The translations under genes and the position numbers were made by a program. A DNA stretch of 42,077 nucleotides. Origin: Sulfurovum sp. UBA7648. Its GTDB lineage: Bacteria > Campylobacterota > Campylobacteria > Campylobacterales > Sulfurovaceae. The stretch is taken from contig DLIG01000019.1 of assembly GCA_002483605.1 (NCBI GenBank), forward strand, positions 176,668-218,744. The letters run 5' to 3'. Shown here piece by piece: positions 1-9,148 of the stretch. Each line of letters begins with the position of its first letter. Within the stretch, counting starts at the first letter, position 1. The notes beneath the pieces were generated by a model. That model had not been told where the DNA came from and did no database searches. It worked only from the letters and a program-made list of their open reading frames with translations.

Positions 1-2
1 AA

Positions 3-77
3 TGGCTGGGGTACTAGGATTCGAACCTAGGCATGACGGAATCAAAATCCGTTGCCTTACCGCTTGGCTATACCCCA
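3..77 (-). tRNA. tRNA-Gln (anticodon TTG)
   Basis: On the minus strand the sequence folds as a complete cloverleaf. The 7-bp acceptor stem is TGGGGTA paired with TACCCCA, followed by discriminator G and an encoded CCA. The anticodon stem is ACGGA/TCCGT with loop TTTTGAT, giving anticodon TTG (glutamine, CAA/CAG codons). The T arm carries the GTTCGAATC loop. A consensus promoter lies 37 bp upstream. The CCA end sits at the window edge, so any tRNA genes downstream are not visible. Confidence 0.95.
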
Positions 78-113
78 ACAATTAACTAAAAGCTCATTGC
101 TAATGTGGATGGC

Positions 114-142
114 ATTATAGCCCAAAACTAATAAAATGTCAA
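114..142 (-). promoter_or_regulatory. Consensus sigma-70 promoter of tRNA-Gln
   Basis: On the minus strand a perfect -35 box TTGACA (137-142) is followed after exactly 17 bases by a perfect -10 box TATAAT (114-119). Transcription would start near 107 and run into the tRNA at 77. A textbook promoter is expected for a stable RNA gene. Confidence 0.85.
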
Positions 143-193
143 TACCTTTTTGTGAACTTTTTTAAAAATATTAAAAATTGAAGCGAGAAAAGG

Positions 194-199
194 TATAAT
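194..199 (+). promoter_or_regulatory. Probable -10 box of ribBA
   Basis: TATAAT lies 48 bases upstream of the ribBA start codon. The -35 position has only TTAAAA in an A/T-rich stretch, so this is a -10-dominated promoter. Weak -35 regions are common in Campylobacterota. The leader after it is short and shows no FMN-riboswitch-like structure. Confidence 0.5.
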
Positions 200-247
200 G
201 ATAACTATGAATTACCTATAATTAAATAGAATAAGAGGAATATATAA

Positions 248-1279
248 ATGAGAGAATCTATCAAGAGGGTAGAAGATGCAATAAATGCCATCAAACACGG
301 GAAAATGGTCGTCATGATGGATGACGAAGACCGTGAAAATGAAGGGGATTTGGTATATGCTGCAACTTTTAGCACTCCTGAGCTTGTAAACTTTATGGCC
401 AAAGAAGCCAGAGGGCTTATCTGTGCCCCATTAACTGCAGATATAGCTTCACATCTAGAATTATTGCCGATGGTGCGCAACAATGATTCCAATCACGAAA
501 CGGCATTTACCGTGTCTATAGATCTGGCGAGCGCAAGTACAGGGATCTCTGCATTGGAGAGAAGCGATTGTATACAAAGATTGGTTCATCCGATGGCAAA
601 CAAAAGAGATTTTGTACGTCCGGGACATATATTTCCGCTTATTGCAAAAGACGGCGGTGTGCTTGTACGCACAGGACATACAGAGGGTTCTGTGGATCTT
701 TGCAAGCTCTCAGGCGTTGCGCCTGTCGCGGTTATCTGTGAGATCATCAAAGATGACGGCACTATGGCACGAAAAGATGACCTAGAAATATTTGCAAAAA
801 AACACAATTTGCCGATCATATATATATCAGATATAGTAGAGTATCGTCTGGCCAATGAGCAATTAGTGCATCGTATATCAGAAGAAGAAGCACATATCAA
901 CGGAGCAAAAGTAACATTGATACACTATGAAGACCATTTGGGCAGAAAACATAAAGTGGTGCAATTTTATAAGATCCATACACTTTCAAATGTCAAATTC
1001 CATAATATAGGACTTGACAGTGATCTTTTATTGTCTCCAAAGCGCTTTGAGGTATTGATGCACGGGATTGATTATCTCAAAGCCAATGGCGGGGTGCTTA
1101 TCTTTTTGGATACCAAGACGATATCTCACGAACAAGCAAAAGAGTTTGGCATAGGCGCTCAGATACTAAAAGACCTTGGCATATCCCAGATCCGCCTTTT
1201 GGCAACAAATGCTGAAACTGAATTTGTGGGCTTGAGCGGTTTTGGCCTTGATGTTGTGCAAAAAGTCATATTGACGTAA
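248..1279 (+). CDS. ribBA: 3,4-dihydroxy-2-butanone-4-phosphate synthase with degenerate GTP cyclohydrolase II-like domain (RibBA-type)
   Basis: The N-terminal half (about residues 1-200) is a DHBP synthase, which turns ribulose 5-phosphate into the four-carbon riboflavin precursor. It shows the acidic loop DDEDRENEGDL and the motif HTEGSVDLCKLSG. The C-terminal half (about 205-343) has the overall length of GTP cyclohydrolase II but contains no cysteine, so the CxnCxC zinc site of active RibA is missing. The Helicobacter RibBA is described as similarly defective in its RibA half, with a separate ribA gene doing that job. The ATG follows AGAGGA by 8 bases. The first enzymatic role is secure; I infer that the second is lost or only structural. 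Confidence 0.93.
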   Translation: MRESIKRVEDAINAIKHGKMVVMMDDEDRENEGDLVYAATFSTPELVNFMAKEARGLICAPLTADIASHLELLPMVRNNDSNHETAFTVSIDLASASTGISALERSDCIQRLVHPMANKRDFVRPGHIFPLIAKDGGVLVRTGHTEGSVDLCKLSGVAPVAVICEIIKDDGTMARKDDLEIFAKKHNLPIIYISDIVEYRLANEQLVHRISEEEAHINGAKVTLIHYEDHLGRKHKVVQFYKIHTLSNVKFHNIGLDSDLLLSPKRFEVLMHGIDYLKANGGVLIFLDTKTISHEQAKEFGIGAQILKDLGISQIRLLATNAETEFVGLSGFGLDVVQKVILT

Positions 1280-1287
1280 AACAGAAA

Positions 1288-2532
1288 ATGTTCAAAAATA
1301 AAACAATTACTTCTACATACATATGGGGATTAATTGTAATGTTTTTATTGGTTTTGTTGTTTGTGGTGCTTTTGATCTATGAAGAATATAATGATTTTGA
1401 TAGAGAAGCAAAGGTATTGCGCAGCAACTATATAACCACGCTGCAACATGAACAAAATATTAGCATCAATGAAAAAACAGACATTGAATCAGAGATAGCT
1501 CAAAGAAAACAAGCTCTAAAAACCAGATTGATAAAACTAATGATGGAGATTTTATCTCTAGGCGTTATAATATTTGGTTTTGCACTTATCTGGGCTTGGA
1601 TAGTGCACTATATCATCACCAAACAGGTAAGCACCTTTCAAGACTTCTTTGCCAGGGCTGCCAAAGAGCATATATTGATCGATGAAAATGAGATGATGCT
1701 CAGCGAATTTAAAAGCATGGTCGGCAATGTAAATAGTATGGTCGATGAGATCCACAAACGAAAAAACAAACTCCAAGACATAAATGTATTGTTGGAGCAA
1801 AAAGTCAAACAAAAAACAAAAGACCTATCCGAAAAAAATATATTGCTAGAACAAGCCAAAAGCTATAGCGAATCTTTGGTAAAAGCGCAAGATAGTTTTA
1901 TCAAACACTCCATCCATGAGATAAATACGCCTTTGGCGGTTATTTTGATGCATTTAGATATATATAAAATGAAATATGACGAAAATGAATATATATCAAA
2001 AGTAGAAGCAGCCACAAAAATGATAGCTACTATATATGATGACCTGACATATATGGTAAAAAGAGATCGCATGGAGTATAAAAAAGAGTGGCTTGATATG
2101 AGTGATTTTTTATACCAGCGTATCGATTTTTTCAGCGAGATAGCAAAAGCGAATAACCATGCGATTTGGTCAAATATTCAAAATGACGTGATGATATATT
2201 TTAATCCGCTTGAATTGCAACGGCTTATAGACAATAATCTCTCAAATGCCATCAAATACGCTAAAAAAGAGAGTGATATCAAGGTGGCGTTATATCAAGA
2301 TCAAGAAAATATCATTCTTGAATTCATAACAGTTTCACAAAAAAAGATAGAAGATGTAGAAAAGATCTTTTATCCTTTTCATCGCGAAGAAAGCAGCGAA
2401 CTAGGACTTGGCCTTGGCTTGGAGATCGTTCGTCTGATATGTGATAAAGAATCTATCAAGATAGTAGTAGATTCAACAGAAATTGTCACCAGGTTTGCTT
2501 ACTATTTTTCGCTAACAAAGGAAGATGTATGA
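1288..2532 (+). CDS. Membrane sensor histidine kinase
   Basis: This 414-residue protein has two membrane segments (about 11-31 and 83-107) flanking a short periplasmic loop of about 50 residues. A HAMP-like or coiled-coil linker runs to about 195. The dimerisation box SIHEINTPLAVIL carries phospho-acceptor His210. The ATPase domain has an N box (NNLSNAIKYA) and a G box (ELGLGLGLEIVRL), but no obvious DxGxG motif between them, so that part is divergent. The stop overlaps the response-regulator start as ATGA, so the pair is co-translated. The small sensor loop gives no hint of the signal. The pair lies just upstream of the porin/acetate genes, so control of acetate use is possible but unproven. 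Confidence 0.9.
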   Translation: MFKNKTITSTYIWGLIVMFLLVLLFVVLLIYEEYNDFDREAKVLRSNYITTLQHEQNISINEKTDIESEIAQRKQALKTRLIKLMMEILSLGVIIFGFALIWAWIVHYIITKQVSTFQDFFARAAKEHILIDENEMMLSEFKSMVGNVNSMVDEIHKRKNKLQDINVLLEQKVKQKTKDLSEKNILLEQAKSYSESLVKAQDSFIKHSIHEINTPLAVILMHLDIYKMKYDENEYISKVEAATKMIATIYDDLTYMVKRDRMEYKKEWLDMSDFLYQRIDFFSEIAKANNHAIWSNIQNDVMIYFNPLELQRLIDNNLSNAIKYAKKESDIKVALYQDQENIILEFITVSQKKIEDVEKIFYPFHREESSELGLGLGLEIVRLICDKESIKIVVDSTEIVTRFAYYFSLTKEDV

Positions 2533-3197
2533 GAGTGCTGCTGCTAGAAGATGAACCGATGCTGCAAAGTGCCATAACAGAGTATCTGCAAGAGACTGGA
2601 TATGACGTGGAGGCATTTGAAGATGGGCTAGAAGCATATAAACACATCGTGCCTCATCGCTATGATCTGTTTATCTTTGATATCAATACACCATCTATAG
2701 ACGGACTAGAGTTGCTTCAAAAGCTTCAAAATGATAAAATTTTTGTACCTACTATTTTTATAAGTGCAATTACCCAAATAGAGCAGATATCCCAAGCGTA
2801 TGAATTGGGATGTTATGATTATCTCAAAAAACCTTTTCATCTCAAAGAATTGACCCTTCATATCGAAAGGCTCATAAAAAGAGGTGAAATATGCACAAAA
2901 CATCACGTCAATATTAGTAAAATGTATACTTATGATCTTGATAACAAACGATTGCTTTTTGACGGTGAAGAGCAAGTTCTCACCCAAAAACAAGCACAGA
3001 TCATGGAATTGTTGGCATTGAACCATCATAAAATTGTTGACTTTGATCAATTGCGCTATAGGGTATGGGATCGCAGTGATATCGATAACGCTACCATAAG
3101 AGCAGAGATGCACCGTGTCAGAGAAGTTTTAAAAGAAGACATCATTGAAACTATCAAAGGTGTTGGATATCGTCTAAAAAGTACATTTCGCGCATAA
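2529..3197 (+). CDS. OmpR/PhoB-family response regulator
   Basis: The receiver domain (residues 1-118) has the acidic pair E7/D8, phospho-acceptor Asp51 (in FDINTPS) and the conserved Lys in LKKPF. The C-terminal part (about 125-222) is a winged-helix DNA-binding domain ending in IETIKGVGYRL, typical of the OmpR family. It is translationally coupled to the upstream histidine kinase by ATGA. Only 75 bp of very A/T-rich DNA separate it from the porin leader. Its regulon cannot be read from the sequence; the adjacent porin and acetate genes are the natural first candidates. Confidence 0.92.
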   Translation: MRVLLLEDEPMLQSAITEYLQETGYDVEAFEDGLEAYKHIVPHRYDLFIFDINTPSIDGLELLQKLQNDKIFVPTIFISAITQIEQISQAYELGCYDYLKKPFHLKELTLHIERLIKRGEICTKHHVNISKMYTYDLDNKRLLFDGEEQVLTQKQAQIMELLALNHHKIVDFDQLRYRVWDRSDIDNATIRAEMHRVREVLKEDIIETIKGVGYRLKSTFRA

Positions 3198-3332
3198 AAT
3201 GTCACTAAAAGTTACACTTAAAATATTTTTTTAATATTTTTCATTAAAAAAACTCCATGCTATGTTAATGCTATGCTGTTCATTCATAATTATCCTGTGA
3301 AACTTTATAAAAAAAGGAAGGAGGAAGATAGA

Positions 3333-4646
3333 ATGTGCAAAATTCATTTGAGTTTGCTAACCACACTGTTGCTTGCTAACAATACAGCAATTGCTGATAG
3401 TATTGGTGAAGCATTTGACAACGGTAAATTTTCTGGGCAGTTCAGGACTTTTTATATCGATCGTACCTATAGTGGGACTTTGGAGAATAATCGTAATTCA
3501 TTGGCAATAGGGGGGCATTTAGGTTACGAGACTGCTGCTTGGAATGGCCTTAGTCTTGGTGCAAGAGTATATAGTACCAACTTTATGGAAATTCATGGGG
3601 ATGATCCGCATACTGCAAGTAGTTATGATCCGTCATTGTTTGGTGATAATTTTGATTCTTATACTTTTTTAGGAGAGCTATATGCTAACTATAAACTTAA
3701 TAATACAAATATCAAAATAGGCCGTCAAAAACTTGACACACCATTAGCAGGCGCTGATGATGCCAGAATGCTGGCCAGCCTTTTTGAGGCAGTAGTTGTT
3801 AGCAATACAGATATCAAGGATACTACGCTAATCGCAGCTCATGTAACCAAAGAAAGCGTCGGGACTTTTGGAAATGCATATGCTCCTGCAGGTCCTTTGG
3901 GCTTGCAAAGCGGTTATGGACTCGGTTTTGCCGATGCAACTAGCGGAAGGTTTCGTGATATGGGCAATGTGGCCCTTGGCGGAGATGTAAACACGGACGG
4001 TGTGAGCGTGGCAGCTGTTGTATATAGCGGTATGCCGGGACTAAAGCTTCAAGCATGGGATTATTATGCATATGATATTTTAAATGCCCTATATCTTCAG
4101 GCTGATTATGGATGGAATGCTACAGAATCGCTTAAACTAAACGCTTCTGCGCAATACATCAATGAGTCTGATGTAGGCGATAGTCTTGCCGGAAATGTGG
4201 ACAGTAACTTCTGGGCTGCCAAGCTCGGTGCTAATTATGGCGATATGGGTATCTATGCAGCTTATTCGCAAACTGGATCAAGCGATAACAGTCCTGCAAC
4301 AAAAGGTGGTATAATTACTCCATGGGGCGGTATGCCTGCATTCACTCAAGCAATGGCAACCAGACATCAATTCTTTGCCGATACTGATTCGTGGAAAGTC
4401 GGAGCAAGCTATAATTTCAAAAACTTAGGGCTCCCGCTTTTGGCCTCGGTATACTATACTGCATTTGATATAGGTGCAAATAACACTTATACCAATACGG
4501 CATTTAAAGCATCAGAGAGCGGCTTTGATATGACTTACTCTCTTGCAAAAAATGCGGAGATCAGGTTGAGGGCAAATTATCCGATAGATTTCAAGCCTGG
4601 TTTGGACTGGGATGAATATAGGGTAATATTTAACTATAATTTTTAA
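3333..4646 (+). CDS. Outer-membrane porin (OprD / epsilon MOMP-like family)
   Basis: The protein has 437 residues from the chosen ATG, preceded by the strong ribosome site GGAAGGAGG eight bases upstream. An in-frame ATG at 3273 lacks such a site and would spoil the signal peptide. The N-terminus is a typical signal sequence (MCKIHLSLLTTLLLANN...) with likely cleavage after IADS or nearby. The body shows alternating aromatic/polar strands with repeated Tyr, Gly and Asn, and it ends in NYNF, the terminal Phe of BAM-inserted beta-barrels. It resembles the substrate-type porins placed beside acetate permease genes in Campylobacterota. It probably admits small organic acids across the outer membrane; this substrate is inferred from context only. 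Confidence 0.85.
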   Translation: MCKIHLSLLTTLLLANNTAIADSIGEAFDNGKFSGQFRTFYIDRTYSGTLENNRNSLAIGGHLGYETAAWNGLSLGARVYSTNFMEIHGDDPHTASSYDPSLFGDNFDSYTFLGELYANYKLNNTNIKIGRQKLDTPLAGADDARMLASLFEAVVVSNTDIKDTTLIAAHVTKESVGTFGNAYAPAGPLGLQSGYGLGFADATSGRFRDMGNVALGGDVNTDGVSVAAVVYSGMPGLKLQAWDYYAYDILNALYLQADYGWNATESLKLNASAQYINESDVGDSLAGNVDSNFWAAKLGANYGDMGIYAAYSQTGSSDNSPATKGGIITPWGGMPAFTQAMATRHQFFADTDSWKVGASYNFKNLGLPLLASVYYTAFDIGANNTYTNTAFKASESGFDMTYSLAKNAEIRLRANYPIDFKPGLDWDEYRVIFNYNF

Positions 4647-4657
4647 AAGGATAAGCA

Positions 4658-4963
4658 ATGAAAAAAGATACAGTAGATCAGATTCTTTCTAATCCAAAAT
4701 ATCAAGAATTGGTGTCTAAGCGAAGCAAATTTGCATGGACACTTTCAATTGTAATTTTGGTAGTGTACTATGCATTTGTATTGGTGATAGCATTTGAGCC
4801 GGCTTTATTGGGGGCAAAAATAGGTGATGGCGTAATAAGCGTAGGGATTCCTGTGGGAATGGGTATTATCGTCCTTTCGTTTATATTGACGGGTATTTAT
4901 GTAAAAAGAGCCAATGGTGAATTTGAAGTTCTTACTCAAGATATTAAAAATTCACTCAAATAA
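4658..4963 (+). CDS. yjcH: DUF485 small membrane protein (YjcH-like)
   Basis: This 101-residue inner-membrane protein has two hydrophobic helices (about 27-47 and 60-82) separated by a short polar loop. The first includes the DUF485 signature region with VYYAFVLVIAFEP. In E. coli, yjcH sits directly before actP, and the same order is seen here with an intergenic gap of 9 bp and a good AAAGGA site before actP. The family is thought to assist or modulate the acetate symporter, but its biochemical role is not settled. Confidence 0.88.
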   Translation: MKKDTVDQILSNPKYQELVSKRSKFAWTLSIVILVVYYAFVLVIAFEPALLGAKIGDGVISVGIPVGMGIIVLSFILTGIYVKRANGEFEVLTQDIKNSLK

Positions 4964-4972
4964 AGGAAAAAT

Positions 4973-6643
4973 ATGAAGAAGATACTTTTTTTATCTTTGG
5001 CACTCAGCCTTGCGGTGTTTGGTGCTGAAGCTCTCAGTGGAGAGGTGCAAAAGCAGCCTCTCAATATTTCCGCGATCATAATGTTCCTTGTTTTTGTGGC
5101 TGGTACTCTTGGGATCACATACTGGGCGGCTAAACGCACCAAAACAGCAAAGGATTTTTATACAGCAGGCGGTGGGATCACAGGTTTTCAAAATGGTTTG
5201 GCGATCGCAGGGGATTATATGTCTGCTGCTTCCTTCTTGGGAATTTCGGCATTGGTTTATGGGGCAGGATTTGATGGACTTATCTATTCTATAGGATTTT
5301 TGGTAGGATGGCCATTGATCTTGTTCTTGGTGTCTGAGAGGCTTCGCAACCTCGGTAAATATACATTTGCCGATGTAGTGGCATACCGCTTGCAGCAAAT
5401 ACCTATCCGAACACTAGCTGCTGCAGGATCTATCACAACGGTTATCATATATCTGATAGCACAAATGGTAGGGGCTGGTAAATTGATACAATTGTTATTT
5501 GGGCTTCCTTACTCATGGGCAGTAATTATAGTCGGAACACTTATGGTGTTGTATGTTACATTCGGTGGAATGTTGGCAACTACCTGGGTACAGATCATCA
5601 AAGCTGTTTTGCTTCTTGCGGGGGCTTCTTTTATAGCACTTGCAGTATTGATGCAGTTTAATTTTAGTTTTGAATCATTATTTGCCAGTGCAGTAAGTGT
5701 TCATCCAAAACATGATGCGATCATGAGCCCAGGCGGACTTGTACCGGATGCTTTTTCGGCGATTTCGCTCGGACTTGGCTTGATGCTTGGAACTGCGGGC
5801 CTGCCTCATATTTTGATGAGATTTTTTACGGTTGCAGATGCAAAAGAAGCGCGTAAATCTGTTTTTGTTGCCACAGGTTTTATCGGGTATTTTTATATCC
5901 TTACTTTCATTATCGGATTTGGTGCTATAGTAATGGTACTTAACAATCCGCATTATCTTGATGTTGCCAAGCAAGCAGCTGAAGGCGGAGCTCCGATCTT
6001 GGGCGGTAATAATATGGCAGCTATTCATTTATCGCACGCAGTAGGGGGCAACTTTTTCCTAGGCTTTATCTCAGCCGTTGCTTTTGCAACTATTTTGGCC
6101 GTTGTGTCTGGATTGACACTTGCAGGAGCATCTGCAATTTCGCATGATCTGTATGCAAATGTCTTTAAGCGTGGTAAAATAGACGAAGCAAATGAAATGA
6201 AAATTTCAAAAATTGCTACAATTGCTTTAGGGATCATTGCTATTTTCCTAGGTATTGTTTTTGAAAAACAAAATATTGCTTTCATGGTAGGGCTTGCATT
6301 TGCAATTGCTGCATCTGCGAATTTCCCTGTACTTTTCCTCGCTATGTTTTGGAAAAAACTAACTACTAGAGGGGCAGTAATAGGAGGAGCATTAGGACTT
6401 GTTACGGCTATTGTTTTAGTTATCTTGAGCCCAATAGTTTGGGTAGATGTGTTTAAAAATGCAGAAGCTATTTTCCCTTCAAAATATCCTGCACTGATTT
6501 CTGTTACTGTGGCATTTGTGGCAATTTGGTTCTTCTCGATCACAGATAAAAGTGAAACAGCAGCCAAAGAAATCGAAGCGTATGATGCGCAAAACATCCG
6601 CTCTCAAACCGGTATAGGTGCTGAAGGTGCATCGTCTCATTAA
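4973..6643 (+). CDS. actP: Cation/acetate symporter ActP (solute:sodium symporter family)
   Basis: The 556-residue protein matches the length and layout of E. coli ActP. It begins with a cleavable-signal-like first helix followed by LSGEVQKQP. The family core then follows, with TLGITYWAAKR, FYTAGGGITGFQNG and LAIAGDYMSAASFLGIS, and about 13 further hydrophobic helices. It imports acetate and related short monocarboxylates with Na+ across the inner membrane. It follows the DUF485 gene and lies in the same run as acs, so uptake and activation of acetate are encoded together. The C-terminal tail (about 530-556) is hydrophilic. Confidence 0.93.
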   Translation: MKKILFLSLALSLAVFGAEALSGEVQKQPLNISAIIMFLVFVAGTLGITYWAAKRTKTAKDFYTAGGGITGFQNGLAIAGDYMSAASFLGISALVYGAGFDGLIYSIGFLVGWPLILFLVSERLRNLGKYTFADVVAYRLQQIPIRTLAAAGSITTVIIYLIAQMVGAGKLIQLLFGLPYSWAVIIVGTLMVLYVTFGGMLATTWVQIIKAVLLLAGASFIALAVLMQFNFSFESLFASAVSVHPKHDAIMSPGGLVPDAFSAISLGLGLMLGTAGLPHILMRFFTVADAKEARKSVFVATGFIGYFYILTFIIGFGAIVMVLNNPHYLDVAKQAAEGGAPILGGNNMAAIHLSHAVGGNFFLGFISAVAFATILAVVSGLTLAGASAISHDLYANVFKRGKIDEANEMKISKIATIALGIIAIFLGIVFEKQNIAFMVGLAFAIAASANFPVLFLAMFWKKLTTRGAVIGGALGLVTAIVLVILSPIVWVDVFKNAEAIFPSKYPALISVTVAFVAIWFFSITDKSETAAKEIEAYDAQNIRSQTGIGAEGASSH

Positions 6644-6694
6644 CCCAATTAGCCAATGCCCAAGATGGGCTTTGGCATAAAGGAGTCACTTTTA

Positions 6695-8521
6695 ATGATG
6701 GAATTGTTGAAAAACTTACAAGCATATCCGCCTTTTTCTTTATTGGATGCCGGAGCAATTAAGGAATTTGAGTATGCGGGACAGATCGCATATTATCCTT
6801 TGGAGACAATACTGGTAGAAGCAGGCCATGCATTTGAGGTGCTGTACATAATCATAAAAGGACGTGTGGAGGCATATCATGATGATGAGCTTATCAATGT
6901 ATATGATACACACGATTCTTTTGGGGGGATCGAACACCTCAAACAACATCCATCCAATGAACGCTATATTGTTAGCGAAGAGTTGATCTGCTATGAGATA
7001 CCAAAACATATTTTTCTTGCTGTTTGCGAAAAAAATCATGCATTTAGGGATTATTTTATTGCTTCATTAGTAGAACGTGCCGATCTGTTAAAAGAAAAAC
7101 AAGAATATTCTTCCATGAGCGATCTAATGGTTTCAAGGTTGGAAAAAAATATTTTGCAAGATGTTTGTATCGTGGAAAATACATCTGATATCAAAAAAGC
7201 ACTTCAAATGATGGAATCACAAAAGGTGAGTGCTCTGCTTGTACGCAATCAAAATAATTTCGGCATAGTAACAGACACGAATTTGCGTTATTATATTTTG
7301 CATAAAGACGAGCAAGGCCTAACAACGATCGGGCAAATACAAACCAGTCCAATTATTAGTGCAAAAGAGGGGGATCTGCTTTTTAATGTGCTTTTGCTTA
7401 TGACACAGCACTCTATCAAGCATCTTCCTGTTTTAAATGATAAGTCTGAACCAGTAGGTATGCTCGAACTCATTGACCTGGTAAGTTTTTTTTCAAATCA
7501 AACCCACCTTGTGACGGCCCAAATCGAAAATGCAGCTAGCCTGGAAGCTACTATAGAGGCCTCAAAACGCGTTATTATCATGATAGAGGCCTTGCATTCA
7601 AAAGGGGTTAAGAGTCGTTATATAGCTAAATTGGTTTCAGAGATAAACAAAAAAACCTATACCAAGCTTTTTGATTTTATAATACCAAAGGAGTGGCACG
7701 AACATTGTGCTTTGATACTTTTGGGAAGCGAAGGAAGAGGTGAGCAGATCTTGCGTACTGACCAGGATAATGCCTTTGTATTTGCAGACGGATTTATACC
7801 TGATGATGTGGAGAAGATATCGCTTTCATTTATAGAAGCATTGGATGATATCGGATTTCCAAGATGCGAAGGCAATGTGATGGTGATCAATCCTAAGTGG
7901 AGACAGCATGCTGCAGATTATGCTCAATTGTTTGACTTGTGGGTAGAGAATCCCACACCAAATTACATAATGGATATGGCTATATTTTTTGATTCAGTTT
8001 GTATCGCCGGCAAGAAATCGTTGCATACAGATCTTAGGGAAGAATTGATAAATAAAGTGCAACAATATCCTATATTGATAAGACATTTTGCCAAATCTAT
8101 AGAAAATTTTGATTCGGCATTGGGCCTTTTTTCGCAATTTTTGACTTTGCATAAAGAACATAAAAATGAGATAGATATCAAAAAAACAGCTCTTTTTCCA
8201 ATGATACACGGTGTAAGAGCACTCGCTTTGGAGCAAGGTATAGGAGTAACAAATACATATGAGCGCATCAAAGAACTTAATAATAATGGTTTTTTAAGCA
8301 GGGAAGATGCACAAGCTATGATAGAAGCTTTAGAGGTTATAAATACTTTGAGACTGCATGCACAGCTCAAACAATACAATACCAAAAAAGTCATAAGCAA
8401 CTATATTTCATTGTCCCAATTGGGCAAAATGGAACGAGACCTGCTTAAAGATGCACTAAAAACCGTAGCGCATTTTAGGAAAATAGTTTCTTATCATTTT
8501 CAATTATCAATGGTGGGATGA
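6695..8521 (+). CDS. cNMP-binding / CBS-pair / DUF294 nucleotidyltransferase-like protein
   Basis: About 608 residues. The ATG at 6695 was chosen because AGGAG lies nine bases before it; an upstream in-frame ATG at 6656 has no ribosome site. The domains in order are a cyclic-nucleotide-binding-like beta-barrel (about 15-115), a pair of CBS domains (about 150-265), a nucleotidyltransferase-like domain with GSEGRGEQ followed by TDQDN (about 345-365), and a helical C-terminal DUF294/DUF335 substrate-binding domain. Proteins of this architecture are often encoded beside actP and acs. The resemblance to GlnD/GlnE-type regulators suggests a signalling or modifying role in acetate or carbon metabolism, but no reaction has been firmly assigned. 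Confidence 0.85.
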   Translation: MMELLKNLQAYPPFSLLDAGAIKEFEYAGQIAYYPLETILVEAGHAFEVLYIIIKGRVEAYHDDELINVYDTHDSFGGIEHLKQHPSNERYIVSEELICYEIPKHIFLAVCEKNHAFRDYFIASLVERADLLKEKQEYSSMSDLMVSRLEKNILQDVCIVENTSDIKKALQMMESQKVSALLVRNQNNFGIVTDTNLRYYILHKDEQGLTTIGQIQTSPIISAKEGDLLFNVLLLMTQHSIKHLPVLNDKSEPVGMLELIDLVSFFSNQTHLVTAQIENAASLEATIEASKRVIIMIEALHSKGVKSRYIAKLVSEINKKTYTKLFDFIIPKEWHEHCALILLGSEGRGEQILRTDQDNAFVFADGFIPDDVEKISLSFIEALDDIGFPRCEGNVMVINPKWRQHAADYAQLFDLWVENPTPNYIMDMAIFFDSVCIAGKKSLHTDLREELINKVQQYPILIRHFAKSIENFDSALGLFSQFLTLHKEHKNEIDIKKTALFPMIHGVRALALEQGIGVTNTYERIKELNNNGFLSREDAQAMIEALEVINTLRLHAQLKQYNTKKVISNYISLSQLGKMERDLLKDALKTVAHFRKIVSYHFQLSMVG

Positions 8522-9135
8522 TGTTTGGTTCATTCAAGAATTATTGGCAAAAAAGAAAGCTTAAAGATGAGCGTTTCACCTTTTTATTTGATGATCCGCC
8601 TCCGGATGAATTTGTGGTATTTGACACAGAGACTACGGGACTTGATTGCAAAAAAGACAATATTGTCTCTATCGGAGCAGTCAAGATCAAAGGCAATAGA
8701 ATACTGACCAATGAGGCTTTGCATATTTATATCAAACAAGAAAGCCTTATTTCTCAGGAGAGTATAAAGGTTCATAGAATAAGAAATTGTGATCTAAAAG
8801 GTGCGATCACAATAGAAGAGGGGATCGAACGGTTTTTGTATTTTATCGGAAATCGTACACTAATAGGATATTATCTGGAATTTGATGTCGCAATGATAAA
8901 TCGCTATATCAAACCAATGCTAGGCATTTATTTGCCAAATAAACAGCAAGATGTTTCCTCAATTTATTATGATAAAAAAATATCATTGATCCCGCAAGGA
9001 AATATAGACCTGAGGTTTGATACAATTTTGGACGCTTTGGCATTGCCGAGGCTGCAATGTCACGATGCGCTTAATGATGCCATAATGACAGCCATGATGT
9101 ATCTTAAATTACAACATAGCCATTCACTACGATAA
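8518..9135 (+). CDS. DEDDh-family 3'-5' exonuclease (DnaQ/PolC-epsilon-like)
   Basis: The 205-residue protein carries the three exonuclease motifs. Exo I is VVFDTETTGLD with D36 and E38, Exo II is the GYYLEFDVAMINRY region, and Exo III is CHDALNDAI with the H and D spacing of the DEDDh group. The start overlaps the DUF294 stop; ATGATG offers starts at 8518 or 8521. The pairing of a DUF294 protein with a DnaQ-like exonuclease between actP and acs recurs in other proteobacteria, which implies a joint function, possibly on a nucleotide or RNA. It is not a proofreading subunit judged by context. Confidence 0.87.
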   Translation: MMFGSFKNYWQKRKLKDERFTFLFDDPPPDEFVVFDTETTGLDCKKDNIVSIGAVKIKGNRILTNEALHIYIKQESLISQESIKVHRIRNCDLKGAITIEEGIERFLYFIGNRTLIGYYLEFDVAMINRYIKPMLGIYLPNKQQDVSSIYYDKKISLIPQGNIDLRFDTILDALALPRLQCHDALNDAIMTAMMYLKLQHSHSLR

Positions 9136-9148
9136 AAGGAGAAAAGAA

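Noticed and set aside
200..247. FMN riboswitch before ribBA
   Set aside because: The leader after the -10 is under 50 bases, A/T-rich and has no conserved FMN element.
3220..3240. Terminator hairpin after the response regulator
   Set aside because: The stem AAAATATT/AATATTTT is A/T only and likely too weak; it may be chance in A/T-rich DNA.
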